Origin: an uncultured Eudoraea sp.
GTDB lineage: Bacteria > Bacteroidota > Bacteroidia > Flavobacteriales > Flavobacteriaceae
Length of the DNA: 64,000 nt
Assembly: GCF_947490415.1 (NCBI RefSeq)
Contig: NZ_CANLGX010000005.1
Coordinates: 124,001 to 188,000, forward strand
Direction: 5' to 3'
Shown here: positions 61,001 to 64,000 of the stretch, in pieces
Position numbering within the stretch: position 1 is the stretch's first letter
Layout: each line of letters opens with the position of its first letter
Notes under the pieces: model-generated
Database searches by the model: none
Seen by the model: the letters and a program-made list of their open reading frames with translations, nothing else
Told to the model about the DNA's origin: nothing
Made by a program: the position numbers and the translations under genes

Positions 61001-63312
61001 TTTTTAATAGTTTTTATTTCAGTTAATGTGAGTTGACTTAATATTGTTGATATTATAGATTCAGAAATTTCTGTGATTTCAGTTTTATCAGTAGTATTGA
61101 AAATGCTGTTGTATTTATTAACAATTTTAGATACTGTATTGATAATAGTTGGGTCTTCAATTTTGCCTAACCAATTATTTTCTAACAACAACTCAATAAT
61201 TGATTTATACATCTTTTTTAAATCATTCTGCTTGCTTCTTCCATAATATGCAATAAATGCTAGTTGTTGATCTGAGTGGTTAATGTTTAAGAACTCGCAA
61301 ATTATTGCCCAATCTTTTTTTCTTCTTGAAATTCTAAATGTATGCTCTTCATTTATTTCTAAGACATAGTTATTATCAAAGTAATTTTGATGCTGATAAG
61401 AAATACCTTTATTTTTTAAAGTTTGATAAACATTTTCTTTTTTAAATAACTGATTTTGATACTTCAAAACATCTTGAGGTATATTTACCAATTTATCGTA
61501 CAAATTATTCGATTTATACAATTCTGATATATCAATATTTCTTACAAAAAAATCACCCTTTTTAAGATTAAAAGCTTTTACAAATATCAAGGTGTCCTTT
61601 TGTAATAGAACTTTTTCTGTTGATGAAATTGCTAGTTCATTTTCTAAGTATTGATTTATTATAATTATTTTATTCTCGTGGTTAACTTCAGAAGCAGTGT
61701 TTTCAATTTCTTCAGCATTTGTGAATTCTAAATCTTCCAAATTTGGATTTTCATCTTCTATTTCATCTTCTATTTCATCTTTGTATTTGCTTCTATAATT
61801 TTTTAAATCCAATTTAATTCCTCTTTTTATCTCTATCTTTAACTCTTCAATTTCCTCTTTGTTAGAAATATAATTCTCATCCAAAGCTTCTCTCAAGCCA
61901 ATAAATAATGGCGTAAATTGATAATTGAATAAATATAATTTAATAAAAGGCTTGTATCCAAAATATAAAAAATCAGGTACCATTACATTAATAGTATCCT
62001 CACAATTAAACTGATTTAAATTTGCTAAATAGATAATATTAAATGAGTCAAATACTTTTACGTTTTTATAATTATGAGATTCGACTTTATCGATAAATTC
62101 AACATTTTTGTTAAGAGAAGTGACATAGTTTCTAAAATTATTATATACAAACTCTAATCTTTTTTTTCTTAAACTTTTTAATTCTGGAAATAGGATTATT
62201 GTTGAATCTGTTAATACACTTTCAATCCAATTTAATTCAATCACCTCATCTATAATTTTTTCGATAGTTCTTATTATTGGCTTTTCAGCAACCGCGGGAA
62301 AGTCTTTTTTAAATTGCTTAAGCCATTCCTCATTGGTTAAGGAAGCATTTAAAAACAGCAACCAATATTTAGGGAAAGGAGTTGTGAATTTATTTAATTC
62401 TAATTGAAACCACTGCTCATTAAAAGATCTAAACAATTCATATAAATCTTTACTGTGGTTTGTATCAATTATAGTATACTCTATTTTAGTTGTTAGATTA
62501 GCTTCGTCTTTTAATAGAACCAAATCATTTTTTAAAATGTCATTGTATGCAAAGCGATTATTAAAAACTAATTTGAATTTCTTTTTAGCAATATCGATTA
62601 AATAATCGTGTGGTTTTTTAGAATATGGATATTTTATTAAGAGACTATTATTTAATTCTTGAGCCATAAGTTGGTCCTCTAATTCCATAGCCGAGTCATC
62701 GTCTAAAGTGCTATCAACAAAAAATAGATTTTCAGAAATAAATTCATTATCAATATTTTCTAAATTATTAAAGGATAACATCGTTTCATCTAGTTCAATT
62801 AGTAGTGGGAAATCAAAAACCTCTGTTTTTCGGATGCTTTTAAATAATTCAAAAGTGTTTTTGATTGTTTTTGATTTATTAAGCCTTATTATTTCTTCTT
62901 TACTAAAAACAGGTAAAAATGCATCTAATTTTGCAAGCGTATTTTCTCCTTTTGTAAGCGTATTTTCTCCCCATAAAACGTGGTTTTCGTTTAGTTTGAT
63001 AAAATCTAAAGTCAATTCATCCATTTTTTCACAGGATGATGCATTGAATATATCAAATAGGCAAGTGCCTTCAAATTCAGTTAGTTTTTCCCCTTTTAAC
63101 AGATTAAAAACTACAGTAAAAGCCCTGATATAATTAAAAGATAACGTTAATAGTTCCTCAGAACAATAGGGTAAATGCAACGAAAGCTTTTCTTGATTTG
63201 ATACTAGAAAACGAAAATACCAAGATCCTATGACTGCTAATTCATTATTATTTTCTTCTTGTAGAAAATCAATAATTACATTATGGATTTTTTTAAACTC
63301 TATTTTGTCCAT
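60997..63312 (-). CDS. Unrecognised 771-aa protein, DrmE-like by size and position
   Basis: The 771-aa protein starts MDKIEFKKIHNVIIDFLQEE and lies directly upstream of the drmA-like gene with a 4-bp overlap. I see no helicase or nuclease motif. A region with acidic repeats (KDEIEDEIEDENPNLED) and a Lys-rich C-terminal half (FLVKAFNLKK-type GDFFVRN segment, RISRRKKDWAIICEFLNI) are visible. Class 2 DISARM loci encode a similarly long protein of unknown function, DrmE, next to the DrmA/B genes, and this is the best candidate here; I cannot confirm the match. Two short in-frame tandem repeats occur in the gene. The start overlaps the UvrD-like gene by 13 bp. Confidence 0.6.
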   Translation of the reverse strand: MDKIEFKKIHNVIIDFLQEENNNELAVIGSWYFRFLVSNQEKLSLHLPYCSEELLTLSFNYIRAFTVVFNLLKGEKLTEFEGTCLFDIFNASSCEKMDELTLDFIKLNENHVLWGENTLTKGENTLAKLDAFLPVFSKEEIIRLNKSKTIKNTFELFKSIRKTEVFDFPLLIELDETMLSFNNLENIDNEFISENLFFVDSTLDDDSAMELEDQLMAQELNNSLLIKYPYSKKPHDYLIDIAKKKFKLVFNNRFAYNDILKNDLVLLKDEANLTTKIEYTIIDTNHSKDLYELFRSFNEQWFQLELNKFTTPFPKYWLLFLNASLTNEEWLKQFKKDFPAVAEKPIIRTIEKIIDEVIELNWIESVLTDSTIILFPELKSLRKKRLEFVYNNFRNYVTSLNKNVEFIDKVESHNYKNVKVFDSFNIIYLANLNQFNCEDTINVMVPDFLYFGYKPFIKLYLFNYQFTPLFIGLREALDENYISNKEEIEELKIEIKRGIKLDLKNYRSKYKDEIEDEIEDENPNLEDLEFTNAEEIENTASEVNHENKIIIINQYLENELAISSTEKVLLQKDTLIFVKAFNLKKGDFFVRNIDISELYKSNNLYDKLVNIPQDVLKYQNQLFKKENVYQTLKNKGISYQHQNYFDNNYVLEINEEHTFRISRRKKDWAIICEFLNINHSDQQLAFIAYYGRSKQNDLKKMYKSIIELLLENNWLGKIEDPTIINTVSKIVNKYNSIFNTTDKTEITEISESIISTILSQLTLTEIKTIKK
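61751..61781 (-). repeat. 12-bp tandem repeat inside the 771-aa gene
   Basis: The unit TCATCTTCTATT occurs twice in full (61751-61762, 61763-61774) and then for seven more bases. It encodes an alternating acidic run (DEIEDEIEDE). As a multiple of three it keeps the frame and could vary in copy number. Confidence 0.75.
62929..62970 (-). repeat. 21-bp tandem duplication inside the 771-aa gene
   Basis: Two adjacent 21-bp copies (62929-62949 and 62950-62970) differ at one base. They encode the twin GENTLTK GENTLAK. A recent in-frame duplication is the simple explanation. Confidence 0.85.
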
Positions 63313-64000
63313 AAGACTATTTTAACCTGATCCATAGCTCTTGTAACTGCTACATAGTTTTGAATCTTAGACTTTTCATCCAAGTTATTTGTAATTAAAT
63401 ACACAGATTTGTTTTCTAGACCTCTATATTTAATTGGGGTTGTAAACCTAATTTTAGAAGATGGAATATTAATGTTACTTTCGACTAATTCCTCTAAATC
63501 ATTTTTAAAATAATCTTTAACTATTTCTTTAAAATAATCAATTAATGAGCTGTGAATTAAAATTATTTGTTCTGTTTTTATGAATTTAGTTTCGTCAATA
63601 ATTTCTTTAATTATTTTTAACTTTTCTACTAATTCTAAAACTATTGCATCATGTTTAATCACATTACTATTAAGTAGTTCATTAGAGAGAGTTACTATAT
63701 GTTTATTTTGTCCACATCTGTATGTTTCGTCAAATAGATAATGTGTAAAACCATTTTCAATATAAAAATCTGTATAAAAGGAAATGTCATTAAAATTGTA
63801 GATTATAGTTTGTTTAGGATCATATAGGACCAGCAGTTTGGGAAGTTCCATGTTATATTCAAATTGTTCAATCAACTCGAATAATCCTTTATTAAAATAT
63901 TCCTGAGCTTCATCAAAAATTACGAACTCAATTTCATTAGATAAATCTTCATTTATGGAATTTTCATGGTACACTTTGAATGTAATTAATGTATCGTCTA
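63300..64000 (-). CDS. UvrD/Rep-like helicase, 5' part cut by the window edge
   Basis: The minus-strand frame stays open to position 64000, so the gene starts beyond the window. About 233 codons are visible. They hold SF1 helicase motifs: motif II FVIFDEAQEYF (Walker B variant DEAQ), the DETYRCGQNKHIVTLSNELL segment, YRGLENKSVYLITN and motif VI YVAVTRAMDQVKIVLWTK at the C-terminus. Motif I (Walker A) must lie upstream. UvrD-type motors with such a C-terminal end occur in many phage-defence systems. The gene overlaps the 771-aa gene by 13 bp, so it belongs to the same operon. An N-terminal nuclease-related domain is possible but unseen. Confidence 0.85.
   Translation of the reverse strand, partial: DDTLITFKVYHENSINEDLSNEIEFVIFDEAQEYFNKGLFELIEQFEYNMELPKLLVLYDPKQTIIYNFNDISFYTDFYIENGFTHYLFDETYRCGQNKHIVTLSNELLNSNVIKHDAIVLELVEKLKIIKEIIDETKFIKTEQIILIHSSLIDYFKEIVKDYFKNDLEELVESNINIPSSKIRFTTPIKYRGLENKSVYLITNNLDEKSKIQNYVAVTRAMDQVKIVLWTK

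Noticed and set aside
46149-64000. CRISPR array in the defence island
   Set aside because: No regularly spaced repeats of 25-40 bp were found; the only tandem repeats are the short coding ones in the 771-aa gene.

Overview
The window looks like chromosome of a marine-type member of the Flavobacteriaceae (Bacteroidetes). The DNA is AT-rich. Promoters follow the flavobacterial TTG / TAnnTTTG pattern rather than TTGACA / TATAAT. The gene set includes 2TM, DUF5686, GH3-like and DUF6089 (PorG) families, a K+-type membrane pyrophosphatase and a FolK-deoxynucleoside kinase fusion, all typical of this group. The species cannot be named from the sequence alone.

Positions 1 to about 46,110 are ordinary core genome. 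In order they hold: metK (cut by the left edge) behind a SAM-II-like riboswitch; a deoxynucleoside kinase; hppA; a large DUF5686 outer-membrane protein; pdhB; etfBA behind a 28-bp perfect palindrome; a bifunctional nuclease, a nucleoside transporter and thyA; an egtB-egtD-DUF427 ergothioneine cluster; folA; and a minus-strand envelope operon (CBS protein, nadK, porG, uppS, bamA, two ompH/skp genes, then murI after a terminator). Next come pdxJ and a hydrolase, tig-clpP-clpX, a GH3-like enzyme, an AsmA protein, a queuosine-precursor transporter with sppA, folK-dNK, an SPOUT RNA methyltransferase and mutS. The core ends with a tRNA block driven by a consensus promoter: a broken tRNA-Gly copy, an intact tRNA-Gly(GCC) and tRNA-Leu(UAA).

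From the tRNAs to the right edge (about 46,110-64,000) the content changes to an AT-richer accessory island that reads as a phage-defence island. It holds an AbiH-family gene; three unrecognised minus-strand genes, two of which share the same 5' motif and a similar N-terminus; debris (an amber-interrupted small gene, a frameshifted and truncated DUF2779 gene, a small lipoprotein); a type II restriction-modification pair (m5C methyltransferase plus BglII/BstYI-family endonuclease, start/stop overlap); and, converging on it, a tightly packed minus-strand operon. That operon reads UvrD-like helicase (cut by the right edge), 771-aa unknown, DrmA-like helicase, DrmB-like DUF1998 protein, 370-aa unknown. 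The DrmA/DrmB pair is the core of DISARM. No phospholipase-D drmC is seen, and a UvrD-type helicase and an unrecognised 370-aa protein are coupled to the core instead, so this may be a variant DISARM-like system. No integrase or transposase was seen, and the right boundary of the island lies outside the window.
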